In this document: positions 8,313 through 16,769 of the stretch, piece after piece
Position numbering within the stretch: position 1 is the first letter of the stretch
Layout: every line of letters begins with the position of its first letter
Notes under the pieces: generated by a model
Databases searched by the model: none
What the model was told of the DNA's origin: nothing
The model's input: the letters and a program-made list of their open reading frames with translations, nothing else
Source of the DNA: Halobacillus locisalis
GTDB lineage: Bacteria; Bacillota; Bacilli; Bacillales; Halobacillaceae
NCBI RefSeq assembly: GCF_013694105.1
Contig: NZ_JACEFG010000003.1
Coordinates: 496,001-560,000 of the forward strand
DNA: 64,000 bases
Direction: 5' to 3'
Made by a program: the position numbers and the translations under genes

Positions 8313-9047
8313 TTAAAGTGTTCGTAGTGAATGATGAATCTCTTTTTTCCATTCCAAAAACTCGGTAGACAAAATAAGCGAAGGATCCCGTGGTCTTGCA
8401 AAAGGAATCTGGAATTCCTTCCGCATCGTTGCCGGTCGGTCTGACAATACGATGACGCGGTCTGATAAAAAGATCGCCTCTTCAATATTATGCGTGATGA
8501 AGAGGATGGAGCGTTGATGTTCCTCCCATGTGGACAAAAGCCACTGCTGCATTTCCTGTCTAGTGAACTCATCGAGTGCGGAGAAGGGTTCATCGAGACA
8601 TATGAGTGATTGAGGGCTTAGAAGACTGCGAATGAAGGAAGCGCGCTGCTTCATTCCTCCGGAAAGCTGATGAGGATAAGCGGACTCGAATCCGCTCAGT
8701 CCAGCTTTTTCAATCATCGAAAGGGCATGATCACGGTCGACGTTTCCGGCAATCTCCGCACCAAGAAGGACATTCTCCTCAAGAGTTCGCCAAGGGAAGA
8801 GAGTGGAGCTTTGGGGCATATAGCTGATCGCTCCTTTTTGTCCGACAATCGACTTGCCACCTAATCGAATGTCACCATCATCCGGCTGATAAAGCCCGCC
8901 GATGAGGTGGAATAAGGTGCTTTTTCCACTGCCGGAAGGACCTAGAACAGATACGAATTCTTTATCCTTTACATCAAACGACAATCCATCAATGACCTGA
9001 TGCTTGCCGAATGTTTTAGCAAGACGATCGAGTTCCAATTTAGCCAT
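8313..9047 (-). CDS. thiZ: ThiZ-like ABC transporter ATPase for thiamine precursor
   Basis: ATP-binding subunit of an importer for a pyrimidine precursor of thiamine. Walker A GPSGSGKST near residue 38, Q-loop SYMPQS, signature LSGGMKQR near 127, Walker B SLICLDEPFSALDE and H-loop THN are all intact. ATG 9047 lies 9 bp after GGGAG and overlaps the permease gene by 8 bp; the ATG at 9056 abuts the ribosome site. It is the last gene of the four-gene operon under the TPP riboswitch, which is the reason for the thiamine assignment. Confidence 0.88.
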   Translation of the reverse strand: MAKLELDRLAKTFGKHQVIDGLSFDVKDKEFVSVLGPSGSGKSTLFHLIGGLYQPDDGDIRLGGKSIVGQKGAISYMPQSSTLFPWRTLEENVLLGAEIAGNVDRDHALSMIEKAGLSGFESAYPHQLSGGMKQRASFIRSLLSPQSLICLDEPFSALDEFTRQEMQQWLLSTWEEHQRSILFITHNIEEAIFLSDRVIVLSDRPATMRKEFQIPFARPRDPSLILSTEFLEWKKEIHHSLRTL

Positions 9048-9810
9048 TCTTCTCATCTCCCTTCCTTTGATAACGCAGCACCCAACGTTCCCATTGATTG
9101 ATCAATAAGAAAAACAGCATACTGAGAACGACGATCAGGAATATGGCGACAAACACCCGGTCGGTTCGAAACGATGAGGAGGCCAGCGTCATATATACGC
9201 CGATTCCTTTGTTTGCTCCGAGCCATTCAGAAATGACGGCTCCCATAACGCTGTACGTTGCCGATATTTTCAGTCCGGAAAAAATCGAAGGGAGCGCATA
9301 CGGCCATTCGACCTTCCAGAAAATTTGGCGTTTCGTAGCGCCTGCCATTTTCATATAGTGAATGAATTCTTCCTTAGTCTGTCTGAATCCATCCATCGTC
9401 GCAACGGCGATAGGGAAGAAACAAACGAGAACGATAATGATCAACTTCGGCAATACGCCAAAACCGAACCAAATGACGAGCAGTGGTGCGAGTACGATAA
9501 TCGGGATGTTTTGTGACACGATCAGTAAGGGGTAGACGGCTTCTCGTATGCGCGGCATAAGATGAAGGGCAGTCGCCACCATCAACCCGAAAGCAGATCC
9601 GATGATGAAGCCGGTGACCGTCAGCCGGATGGTCGAAAATAAGTGCGGTGAATAGCTGGACCAACCTTGTAGTCCTTCTGTGAAGATCAATGTGGGCGCT
9701 GGCAGCAACCAATCAGGAATCTGCAGCATTCGACTGCTTATTTCCCAGACAATAAGTAAAAGGATGAGGACCACTATGGGTCTCCATCCTTTTTGTATCG
9801 CTTTTTTCAT
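9040..9810 (-). CDS. thiX: ThiX-like ABC transporter permease
   Basis: Permease of the BPD_transp_1 type with an N-terminal helix, ILLLIVWEISSRML, and five further helices. The EAA-loop that contacts the ATPase reads EEFIHYMKMAGATKRQIFWKVEWPYALPSIFSGLK in the second half, as in SsuC/TauC/ThiX permeases. The ATG overlaps the stop of the upstream thiamine-binding gene (ATGA), and the 3' end overlaps the ATPase gene, so translation is coupled. The substrate is inferred from the riboswitch and the ThiY partner. Confidence 0.88.
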   Translation of the reverse strand: MKKAIQKGWRPIVVLILLLIVWEISSRMLQIPDWLLPAPTLIFTEGLQGWSSYSPHLFSTIRLTVTGFIIGSAFGLMVATALHLMPRIREAVYPLLIVSQNIPIIVLAPLLVIWFGFGVLPKLIIIVLVCFFPIAVATMDGFRQTKEEFIHYMKMAGATKRQIFWKVEWPYALPSIFSGLKISATYSVMGAVISEWLGANKGIGVYMTLASSSFRTDRVFVAIFLIVVLSMLFFLLINQWERWVLRYQRKGDEKNG

Positions 9811-10100
9811 CCTCGATACTTCTCTGTCAGTTGGTTCATGGAGGCACCAGTTGGTTGGTACAAGACTTTGATTTGAGAAATGACATTTGAACTGCCACGT
9901 TCAATCATCGCTTCGTTCATTCTTTCAATCAAAGCAAAGATTTCGGATAAATCCCCTTCAATCGTCGTTTCAAGTGGATGGACTTCATAAGTAAGACCAG
10001 AGTTGTGTATGATGGAAATCGCTTCATCGACGTATGGGATGACATCCTCTCCATCTTTTGTCTTCGGGATAATTTGAATACTGACTAGTGAATTACTCAT
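9807..10100 (-). CDS. MTH1187/YkoF-type thiamine-binding protein
   Basis: A 97-residue protein of the MTH1187 thiamine-binding family (formerly DUF77). Features: a first strand SLVSIQIIPKTKDGEDVIPYVDEAISIIHNSGLTYEV, the conserved HPLETTIEGDLSEIFALIERM segment, and SSNVISQIKVLY. Related YkoF proteins bind the pyrimidine part of thiamine in the cytoplasm. Here it is inserted between the binding protein and permease genes of the transporter operon, which suggests that it receives or senses the imported precursor. Overlaps the permease by 4 bp. Confidence 0.87.
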   Translation of the reverse strand: MSNSLVSIQIIPKTKDGEDVIPYVDEAISIIHNSGLTYEVHPLETTIEGDLSEIFALIERMNEAMIERGSSNVISQIKVLYQPTGASMNQLTEKYRG

Positions 10101-10112
10101 CTAGCATCCTCC

Positions 10113-11096
10113 TTATTGTGGTAGAAATTCGTTCGTAAAGGCCGCTTCTGCATCAAGCTCCTCTTCAAGCAGTCCGTTCTCAAGCATCCATTCGGCGTAA
10201 TTGCTCCAAACAGAGAGCTCCTGTTGTCCCCAGCGTTCTGCATCGTCTTTATATTTCGGCGATAACCACTCCTGGCTGGCACGGACTAATTCCGGATCCA
10301 AGTCTGGGACAGCCTCGATCAGGTGATCCGCAGCCTCTTGAGGGTGATCGATGGCGAACTGATATCCTTTTGTTGCCGCTGCCATGAAGGACTGAACGAT
10401 TTCAGAATCCTCTTCGACCATCGTTTCATTCGTCGTGATGACCGGCGTATAGTAATCGAGTTTCTCGGAATAATCCGTTAAGTATTGCATGTTCAGTTCC
10501 TGACCGCGGAGCTCAGCTTCAACGCCAGTCCAGCCATAGTAGATCCAGGCAAAATCAATATCTCTTTCAACAGCTGTGAAGAAGTCTGAATTTCCCATAT
10601 TGACGATGTCGACCTTCTCAACGTCAGCATCTTCTTTCTTCATCAACGAATCAAGAACGGCTTTCTCAACAGGTGCTCCCCATCCACCGTAAGTTTTGCC
10701 TTCGTAATCAGCGGGGGAGGTGATGTCTTTGTCTTTGGGTGAAGCGAAGCCAGATGTATTATGCTGGATGATCGCTCCAATCGAAACGACAGGGATATCC
10801 TGAATGCGTGCTTCGGTCAACGTTTCTTGAGCACTGATTCCGAAGTCCGCCTGCCCCGAGGCGACGAGTTGATCGGCCCCGGCTTCACCAGGAAGCATGA
10901 TCTCTACATCTAAACCTTGCTCTTCAAAGTACCCTTTGGCTTTTGCAACATAAAGTCCAGTGTGGTTCGTATTCGGTGTCCAATCGAGGACGAGTTTCAC
11001 GTCTTTCGTCTCCTGTGCATCTGTGCTTGCTCCTTCACTGTTTGAACAAGCGGCCAGAGACAAAGCGATCATTAAAAATAACACAAATTTCTTCAA
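10113..11096 (-). CDS. thiY: ThiY-like lipoprotein, pyrimidine-precursor binding
   Basis: Extracellular substrate-binding lipoprotein of the NMT1/THI5-like family, which binds formylaminopyrimidine or HMP. A basic start and hydrophobic stretch end in the lipobox LAAC followed by SNSEGAS. The mature part begins VKLVLDWTPNTNHTGLYVAKAKGYF, the hallmark of ThiY/Thi5 proteins, and has YGGWGAP near residue 125. TTG 11096 lies 7 bp after GGAGGG and is the best start; the ATG at 11117 would put the ribosome site inside the gene. 327 residues. First gene of the TPP operon. Confidence 0.9.
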   Translation of the reverse strand: MKKFVLFLMIALSLAACSNSEGASTDAQETKDVKLVLDWTPNTNHTGLYVAKAKGYFEEQGLDVEIMLPGEAGADQLVASGQADFGISAQETLTEARIQDIPVVSIGAIIQHNTSGFASPKDKDITSPADYEGKTYGGWGAPVEKAVLDSLMKKEDADVEKVDIVNMGNSDFFTAVERDIDFAWIYYGWTGVEAELRGQELNMQYLTDYSEKLDYYTPVITTNETMVEEDSEIVQSFMAAATKGYQFAIDHPQEAADHLIEAVPDLDPELVRASQEWLSPKYKDDAERWGQQELSVWSNYAEWMLENGLLEEELDAEAAFTNEFLPQ

Positions 11097-11180
11097 GTAT
11101 GTTCCCTCCATAATCAATGATTTTCGTTTAAGTCATGAAGGTGTAGAGAGGGGGCGTCGCAAGGCGTAACAGGGTGAATA

Positions 11181-11212
11181 TAAAAAGGCACCCTAGTTAT
11201 ACCTAGGGTGCC
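11181..11212 (-). terminator. Riboswitch-controlled terminator before thiY
   Basis: On the minus strand GGCACCCTAG, loop, CTAGGGTGCC and TTTTTA lie between the TPP aptamer and thiY, as expected for a transcription-attenuating riboswitch that stops the operon when TPP is high. Confidence 0.9.
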
Positions 11213-11246
11213 GAATATCGTTAACGAGTTATGAGTCGTTTCGGAT

Positions 11247-11333
11247 GTTCCCTACGCTGGTATAAACCAGATCAGGTTCTAAGGGTCAGTATCAAAAAGG
11301 ATACAATCTCAACCAGCTCCACTGGTCCCCCTA
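11247..11333 (-). promoter_or_regulatory. TPP riboswitch (THI element)
   Basis: Read on the minus strand, the conserved parts occur in order: GGGGGACC start, CTGAGAT, GACCCTTAGAACCTGATC, and the close GCGTAGGGAA. These are the TPP-sensing core motifs. The aptamer is followed by a terminator hairpin, then thiY, so high thiamine pyrophosphate should turn the import operon off. Confidence 0.96.
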
Positions 11334-11480
11334 CATATAACCTATTCCATTGAATAAACGAATCTTCACACCATACTTTGCCATAGTTTCATAGATTAAT
11401 CAAGTTGAATTTAATTCCGAGTAATCAAATTGGTTTTATGTTAAAATGAGAGTAGTTTTAAAGAGGGAGGAGTTCATTCT

Positions 11481-12416
11481 GTGAGTAAAATCTATGTCAT
11501 CCATGAGAATAATGAATGGACGGATCATTTAGTCGTACGATTACAAGAGTTAGGTGTACCTTATGAATTGTGGCACCTCGATGAAGGGAAATTGGATTTG
11601 ACGAGTGAACCATCTGAAGGGATTTTTTATAATAGAATCAGCGCATCATCGCATACGAGAGACCACCGTTTTGCCCCTGAATATACAGAAGCTGTCTTAG
11701 CATGGCTTGAACGTCATGGACGAAAGGTGATCAACGGAAGTCGTGCGCTTCGACTTGAAGTGAGTAAAGTGAATCAATATATGGCATTGAATGGAGCGGG
11801 TGTCGAGACACCGGCCACGATAGCAGCTGTCGGGAAGAAACAGATTCTAGAGGCGGCCGAAAAGCTCGGTGAAGATTCTTTCATTACGAAACATAACCGT
11901 GCAGGAAAAGGGCAGGGCGTGCAGTTGTTCCACTCTCATGAAGCCTTGCGCCAATATGTAGAGGGTGAATCTTTCGAAGAGCCTGTCGACGGGATTACCC
12001 TTCTCCAGCAATACGTCGAAGCACCGGAACCATTTATCATTCGTCATGAGTTCGTCGGCGGCAAATTTTTGTATGGAGTCAAAGTCGATACGTCAGAAGG
12101 TTTCGAACTATGCCCGGCAGATGCCTGTTCTATCGAAGATCTTCACTGCCCGACAGATGGACCGTCAAAAGCAAAATTTGAAATCCTGGAAAACTATCGT
12201 CCCGATTTCATAGATTCGTATGAACGGTTTTTAGAACAAAATGAAGTGGACGTTGCGGCTATCGAGGCCATTGAGGACCGAGATGGCAATGTGTATGCTT
12301 ATGATGTCAACACGAATACGAACTATAATTCAGATGCGGAAGAGGTCGCGGGTGTATACGGAATGCTAGAGCTTGCCCGCTATTTAGAAAGCCAATTAAA
12401 AGCGGTCACAACGTAA
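11481..12416 (+). CDS. ATP-grasp ligase, RimK-like
   Basis: A 311-residue ATP-grasp enzyme. The N-terminal domain ends near residue 95; VSKVNQYMALNGAGVETP starts the ATP-grasp part, FITKHNRAGKGQGVQLF holds the ATP-binding Lys and glycine-rich loop, and VYAYDVNTNTNYN carries the metal-binding Asp/Asn. Such enzymes join an amino acid to a carboxylate, or in RimK to a C-terminal Glu; the substrate here is not readable. GTG 11481 follows GGGAGGAG. The TPP operon is divergent. Repeat copy B lies after the stop. Confidence 0.8.
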   Translation: MSKIYVIHENNEWTDHLVVRLQELGVPYELWHLDEGKLDLTSEPSEGIFYNRISASSHTRDHRFAPEYTEAVLAWLERHGRKVINGSRALRLEVSKVNQYMALNGAGVETPATIAAVGKKQILEAAEKLGEDSFITKHNRAGKGQGVQLFHSHEALRQYVEGESFEEPVDGITLLQQYVEAPEPFIIRHEFVGGKFLYGVKVDTSEGFELCPADACSIEDLHCPTDGPSKAKFEILENYRPDFIDSYERFLEQNEVDVAAIEAIEDRDGNVYAYDVNTNTNYNSDAEEVAGVYGMLELARYLESQLKAVTT

Positions 12417-12449
12417 CATGGGCAGACTGATGTATGTTAGGCTCTTTAT

Positions 12450-12675
12450 CAAGCTGCTAGAAGAAGTTTGTGAAGAGGTTCTGTTAAATCATGTAAGAAT
12501 AACGTGGGATGGAAAACGACTCGCTTTCCTGCGGGGGAGCCGGCAAGCCTCCTCGTTCGTTAACACTCTCTGTGGGGTCTCGCTTGAGTCCTTCTCCCGC
12601 GGGAGTCTCCTCGTTTCCACGCCACCGGTCCCTTCTCAACTTGGAAGAACCGAAAGTAGCATTCTCAACATACTG
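12450..12675 (+). repeat. Snap-back repeat element, copy B (chimera)
   Basis: The left half is module I of the family (GGGATGGAAAACG arm and the CCTGCGGGGGAGCC region), but the right end is the close of module II (CGTTTCCACGCCACCGG and the tail to the CAACATACTG end). Module I right arm, linker and module II left arm are missing, as expected for a recombination between the two inverted modules or a slipped deletion. It lies between convergent genes. A terminator is present only on the right side (12677-12704). Confidence 0.88.
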
Positions 12676-12676
12676 C

Positions 12677-12704
12677 AAAGCACCTGACATGATGTCAGGT
12701 GCTT
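12677..12704 (-). terminator. Bidirectional terminator next to repeat copy B
   Basis: AAAGCACCTGACA, TGA loop, TGTCAGGTGCTTTT. T tract on both strands; serves the convergent genes 11481 (plus) and 12723 (minus). Confidence 0.85.
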
Positions 12705-12722
12705 TTGTTTGAACCTTATTAA

Positions 12723-13781
12723 TTAGTGACGTTTGCTTAACCAGAGGACGCCGGATTTGGCTAGGCGTGGCAGTACGCCGGTCATCGGTTTCTGTAACAT
12801 GTTTCCGAAGCCGTCATTCTTGCCGAGAGAACCTAGTGCGCCTTTCAGCTTCACTTCACCGGGACGTTCAGGTACACGGTTGTTCAGTACAGCGGAAAGG
12901 ATATCGGCGATTTTCTCCCCTTGTTGTCCAGCCAGCTGAGCACTTGGAGAATACTCTGATGCCGCGCAGTCCCCGACTACATATACGTTTTGGTGGGTGG
13001 GAACTTGGTAAAAGTCGTTCAGAATGACTTTCTCTTGAGGGTCCTTTTCAAAAGGCAATTCCCGGACTAAGTAATTAGGGCGCACGCCTGCCGTCCATAC
13101 AGTTACGTCGTTCATATAGCAGACCCCATTATTGCAAACGCCATCTTTTTCGACGTATTGGACATTGGCACCGTGAATGACTTCTACGTCATTTTTCTCA
13201 AACCAATTTTCTACGTAGTTCTGAATCTTAGAATCGAACGCTTTCAAGACCGTTTCCCCTCGGTCGAGCAGTCGAATGTTCAAATCTGGACGACTCTCAC
13301 GAACTTCTGACGCGACTTCGATTCCACTAAGACCGGCCCCGACAACAGTCACCTTCTTGTAAGCTCCGAGATTTCCAATAGCAAATCCAGCGCTTCTAGC
13401 TTTGGCGAATGTTTGGACACTCTCGGTAAACTGCTCGGCTCCTTCGATACCGTGATAGTTATCTTCACACCCAAGTCCAATCACTAAGTAATCATAAGTG
13501 AGGTTCTCCGTCATGCCACGCAAAATGACTTGTTCGTTTTCTGTGTCGATTTTTTCAATTTCATCAAAAACATAATCCACCTGATCATGAGTCGGGAAGT
13601 CGACACGTGAATGTCTGTCCGACTCTGTTCCGGCAGCGATTGTATAAAATTCCGTCTTGAGAGAATGGTATGGGTTGCGATCGACAACCGTAATTCGAAC
13701 GTCTTTCGGTACGTTCTCAAGAAGTCCGTTCAAAATATTGATGCCGCCGTATCCACCACCCAAAATCACTAATCTCTTCAT
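12723..13781 (-). CDS. NADH dehydrogenase-like FAD oxidoreductase (YutJ type)
   Basis: Pyridine nucleotide-disulfide oxidoreductase resembling type II NADH dehydrogenases and B. subtilis YutJ. The FAD-binding GGGYGGINIL opens the protein; VTVVGAGLSGIEVASE near residue 150 is the NAD(P)-binding Rossmann motif; NVYVVGDCAA near 275 is the second FAD contact. The C-terminus lacks an obvious membrane-anchoring amphipathic tail beyond LPRLAKSGVLWLSK. A CNNGVC pair of Cys near residue 233 may be a metal or redox site. 352 residues, close to YutJ size. Monocistronic. Confidence 0.85.
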   Translation of the reverse strand: MKRLVILGGGYGGINILNGLLENVPKDVRITVVDRNPYHSLKTEFYTIAAGTESDRHSRVDFPTHDQVDYVFDEIEKIDTENEQVILRGMTENLTYDYLVIGLGCEDNYHGIEGAEQFTESVQTFAKARSAGFAIGNLGAYKKVTVVGAGLSGIEVASEVRESRPDLNIRLLDRGETVLKAFDSKIQNYVENWFEKNDVEVIHGANVQYVEKDGVCNNGVCYMNDVTVWTAGVRPNYLVRELPFEKDPQEKVILNDFYQVPTHQNVYVVGDCAASEYSPSAQLAGQQGEKIADILSAVLNNRVPERPGEVKLKGALGSLGKNDGFGNMLQKPMTGVLPRLAKSGVLWLSKRH

Positions 13782-13849
13782 CCCTGCACACCACCTTCTT
13801 CAAAATCCATCCGAGTTGCTATTCATTGGAGGTTTTTTTCTTCGATTTT

Positions 13850-13863
13850 CGAAAACGCTTACG
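13850..13863. promoter_or_regulatory. Possible CcpA cre site upstream of the YutJ-like gene
   Basis: CGAAAACGCTTACG matches the cre consensus TGWAANCGNTNNCA at all but the first and last positions. It lies about 70 bp upstream of the minus-strand oxidoreductase start. Consensus match only. Confidence 0.35.
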
Positions 13864-13996
13864 GTTTTCTTACATTTTTAAGACTACCAAAAAATAGACA
13901 CAAAAACTACAAGAACTGAGCATTTCTTCATATAAGTTGCCGAATTTTGAAACATCTATTGGTCATGGTGCGTACATGAAAAAGGGGGGAATGTCT

Positions 13997-14659
13997 GTGA
14001 ATCAAAATAAATTCGTTTTGTATGATGTGATTTTCTATTTAGTCTTTCCGTTAGCGGTCTGGCATTTGACCCGAGAGCATATCGGGGATTACTATGCGAT
14101 GCTCTTATCATCTGTACCTGGAATCATCTATTCCGTTTATCGATTCATGGCATTAAAAAAGCTCAATGTCTTCGGAATTTACATGATTGGGACGCTGGTA
14201 GTCGGGACTTTGGTTGATGTTCTGTCTGGATCAGCGATTCGCCTGTTATGGAATAATGTCATTTACGCTTATGTGATGAGCGGCCTGTTTCTTGTGACAA
14301 TCGTCATCAAACGACCGATCTCGCTCTATTTCGCGTTAGATTTTGTAGAGATGCAAGGCTATGGTCGAGCATTCAGTAAGCGGCTTTTTCACAAAAAGAA
14401 GATATTCAAACTTTTCAACTGGATCGTCATAGCCTTTGCATTTCAGGACATTCTATTAGCCACTATTAAAGCATGGCTTATAACCGAATATGGGGTAGAG
14501 GCCTTTGATAAAGGGTTGATTCTCAGACAGGTCATTAATTGGGGATTGGCATTCATCATCATGGGTGGATTCTTTTATGTTGGCAAAGTGATTAATCAAT
14601 CACCCGAATTGATTGAGGAAGTAGAGAAGGAAATGGAAGAAGAACAGGTAAGGGCCTGA
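13997..14659 (+). CDS. VC0807-family membrane protein
   Basis: Integral membrane protein of about 220 residues with the VC0807-family arrangement: several helices, DYYAMLLSSVPGIIYSVYRF, GTLVVGTLVDVLSG and KRPISLYFALDFVEMQGYGRAFSKRLF in the middle, and a charged acidic tail (EEVEKEMEEEQ). Function unknown. GTG 13997 lies 7 bp after AGGGGGG; ATG 13991 is too close to that site and 13937 has none. Divergent from the oxidoreductase. Confidence 0.72.
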   Translation: MNQNKFVLYDVIFYLVFPLAVWHLTREHIGDYYAMLLSSVPGIIYSVYRFMALKKLNVFGIYMIGTLVVGTLVDVLSGSAIRLLWNNVIYAYVMSGLFLVTIVIKRPISLYFALDFVEMQGYGRAFSKRLFHKKKIFKLFNWIVIAFAFQDILLATIKAWLITEYGVEAFDKGLILRQVINWGLAFIIMGGFFYVGKVINQSPELIEEVEKEMEEEQVRA

Positions 14660-14726
14660 TCTTTTGATGTACATAGGAAAAGTGATAAAGTGAGACCATA
14701 AAATATGCAGAAAGAAGGATGGTAGC

Positions 14727-15794
14727 ATGCAGAAGATATACAGCGATATTCTGCAGTTTCGAGGCACTCATTATGATTTCGGGTACAAACAGGGGGAATT
14801 GCTGAAAGACTCGTTGACAGTGCCGAATCGCGTTAAACAATGGAAGGTGAGAAAGCCTAGATTTACGGTGGAAGAACAGGAAGTGAAAGAGGCGATCACC
14901 CGTTTTGCCCCGGGGATATGGAACGAACTATTGGGACTAAGGGATGCGCTCGGCTGGCCGATGGAACGGATTATGATGGAATTCGGAGGGTACCGCGTCG
15001 ATTACAAGCGATCAGGCTGCTCGATCATGACGGGGGATGGGTATCTGATTCGGAACTATGATTATATGCCGAAGACGTATGAAGGACGCTACAGCTTGTT
15101 TCAACCGACCGATCAAGGCTATGCGATCATCGGTCCAACGCAGCGCATCACCGGACGGATGGACGGAATGAATGAAAAGGGGCTTGTCATGGGCTATAAT
15201 TTCATGCACCGTAAGCGTCCGGGCAATGGATTCATTTGCTGTATGATCGGACGAATGATCTTGGAGTCCTGTGCAAACGTGGAAGAAGCAGTTGACATGT
15301 TACGTGATATTCCTCATCGTCACTCATTCAGTTACACAGTGTTTGATGGAAGTAACACCACCTATGTCATCGAAGCGTCTCCAAGAGGAGTAGAAGTCCG
15401 TCAGGCTGATGTATGCACGAATCACTTTGAAATCTTAACAAAAGAAAACCGAAACCACCTCGTCGATTCAATGAAACGGATGGATGCGATTAATCACTCA
15501 CGTTCATCTATTGGAAGTGCCCAAGATGCATTCCGTTTGATGAATGATACAGATAAAGGTGTCTTCTCGAAGTTGTACAGCAACTGGGCTGGGACGATCC
15601 ACACAGCAGGCTACTTGCCGAATGAACGAAAAGCATGGTTCGCTCTTGGTGGCGATCAACAACCAGTTGAATTTGACTTTTCTGCTTGGCTGAACGGTGA
15701 GGATCTTAAGGATGAGCGTATCGTAGGAAAGGTGGATACCGATATTCCGTTTGCTCATATGAGCGATCAAGCTTATTGGTCAGGTAAGAAGTGA
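14727..15794 (+). CDS. C45-family acyltransferase/peptidase-like Ntn hydrolase
   Basis: Protein of 355 residues with the acyl-CoA:6-aminopenicillanate acyltransferase (peptidase C45) fold. Cys98, in GYRVDYKRSGCSI, follows a Gly and is the expected self-processing N-terminal nucleophile, followed by GDGYLIRNYDYMP. MDGMNEKGLVMGYNF and SYTVFDGSNTTYVIEASP are further family blocks. Members of this class in bacilli are cytoplasmic amidases of unknown substrate. Ribosome site GAAGGA precedes the ATG. fabI follows after 48 bp with no terminator between, so they may be cotranscribed. Confidence 0.85.
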   Translation: MQKIYSDILQFRGTHYDFGYKQGELLKDSLTVPNRVKQWKVRKPRFTVEEQEVKEAITRFAPGIWNELLGLRDALGWPMERIMMEFGGYRVDYKRSGCSIMTGDGYLIRNYDYMPKTYEGRYSLFQPTDQGYAIIGPTQRITGRMDGMNEKGLVMGYNFMHRKRPGNGFICCMIGRMILESCANVEEAVDMLRDIPHRHSFSYTVFDGSNTTYVIEASPRGVEVRQADVCTNHFEILTKENRNHLVDSMKRMDAINHSRSSIGSAQDAFRLMNDTDKGVFSKLYSNWAGTIHTAGYLPNERKAWFALGGDQQPVEFDFSAWLNGEDLKDERIVGKVDTDIPFAHMSDQAYWSGKK

Positions 15795-15842
15795 TTTGTG
15801 GTAAACTACGAGTACATCATGAATTTTATTGGGAGGTAGACG

Positions 15843-16622
15843 ATGGAAGACTTATTAAAGATGCAAGAGAAGAATATCGTTGTCATGGGGGTCGCCAACA
15901 AACGCAGCCTGGCATGGGGAGTCGCCGAATCCCTTCATAAGGCTGGGGCTAACTTGATTTTTACATATCGGAAAGATCGTTCCTTGAAGAAACTCGAGCA
16001 GCTGCTTGGCGAGCATGATATTGAAGCGAAGCATATCGTTCAATGTGACGTAAATGAAGATGAGAGTATAAAGGGGGCTTTCGATGAAATTGGATCAAAG
16101 GTCGACTGCGTGCATGGGATTGTTCATTCAATCGCATTTGCACATGCTGAGGACTTGAAAGGAGATTTTATCGATACCTCAAGAAGTGGCTTCGCGTACG
16201 CGCAAGATACAAGTGCTTATTCACTTGTAGCAGTAGCCAAAGTGGCTCAACCACTTATGAAAGAAGGTGGTTCATTCATCGCTATGAGCTACCTCGGTGC
16301 TGAACGCGTTGTGGAAGGATACAATGTCATGGGTGTTGCGAAAGCATCTTTAGAGGCTTCTGTTCGCTACTTAGCATCAGATCTTGGTAAGCATGATATT
16401 CGTGTCAATGCCATCTCAGCAGGTGCAATCCGGACGCTTGCGGCAAAAGGGATTCCTTCCTTCAATGAAATTATGCATAAGATTGAAGAAACGGCCCCAT
16501 TGAAACGGAATGTGACGAAGGAAGAAGTAGGGGATATGACACTGGCGATGATGAGTCATTTATCACGCGGAGTAACAGGCGAGATTGTTTACGTAGATTC
16601 CGGTTATAACATTTTGGGGTAA
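15843..16622 (+). CDS. fabI: Enoyl-ACP reductase FabI
   Basis: NADH-dependent enoyl-acyl carrier protein reductase, the last step of each fatty acid elongation round and the triclosan target. It is an atypical SDR: VMGVANKRSLAWGVAESL is the cofactor loop, SIAFAHAEDLKG follows, and the catalytic Tyr160-(x6)-Lys167 occurs in SYLGAERVVEGYNVMGVAKA, with Tyr150 ten residues before Tyr160. The C-terminal VTGEIVYVDSGYNILG is typical. 259 residues, standard length. A terminator follows at 16644. Confidence 0.96.
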   Translation: MEDLLKMQEKNIVVMGVANKRSLAWGVAESLHKAGANLIFTYRKDRSLKKLEQLLGEHDIEAKHIVQCDVNEDESIKGAFDEIGSKVDCVHGIVHSIAFAHAEDLKGDFIDTSRSGFAYAQDTSAYSLVAVAKVAQPLMKEGGSFIAMSYLGAERVVEGYNVMGVAKASLEASVRYLASDLGKHDIRVNAISAGAIRTLAAKGIPSFNEIMHKIEETAPLKRNVTKEEVGDMTLAMMSHLSRGVTGEIVYVDSGYNILG

Positions 16623-16643
16623 ATAAGTTACTTTCATTGTTGG

Positions 16644-16675
16644 AGCTTTCTCTTAGATAAGAGAAGGCTTCTTTT
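16644..16675 (+). terminator. Terminator of fabI
   Basis: AGCTTTCTCTT, 4-nt loop, AAGAGAAGGCT and a T-rich stretch. Confidence 0.75.
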
Positions 16676-16692
16676 CTTTTGAAAACGGCTTT

Positions 16693-16707
16693 TTGAAAAC
16701 GTTTCAT
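16693..16707. promoter_or_regulatory. Palindromic cre-like site before glutamate dehydrogenase
   Basis: TGAAAACGTTTCA is a near-perfect palindrome resembling CcpA cre sites but one base shorter than consensus. It lies about 65 bp upstream of the dehydrogenase start. Low certainty. Confidence 0.3.
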
Positions 16708-16769
16708 ACTTTCGAATTAGGGAAAGCTATTTTTAGGTGAGTAAAAATACACGAACGGAGGAAATCACG

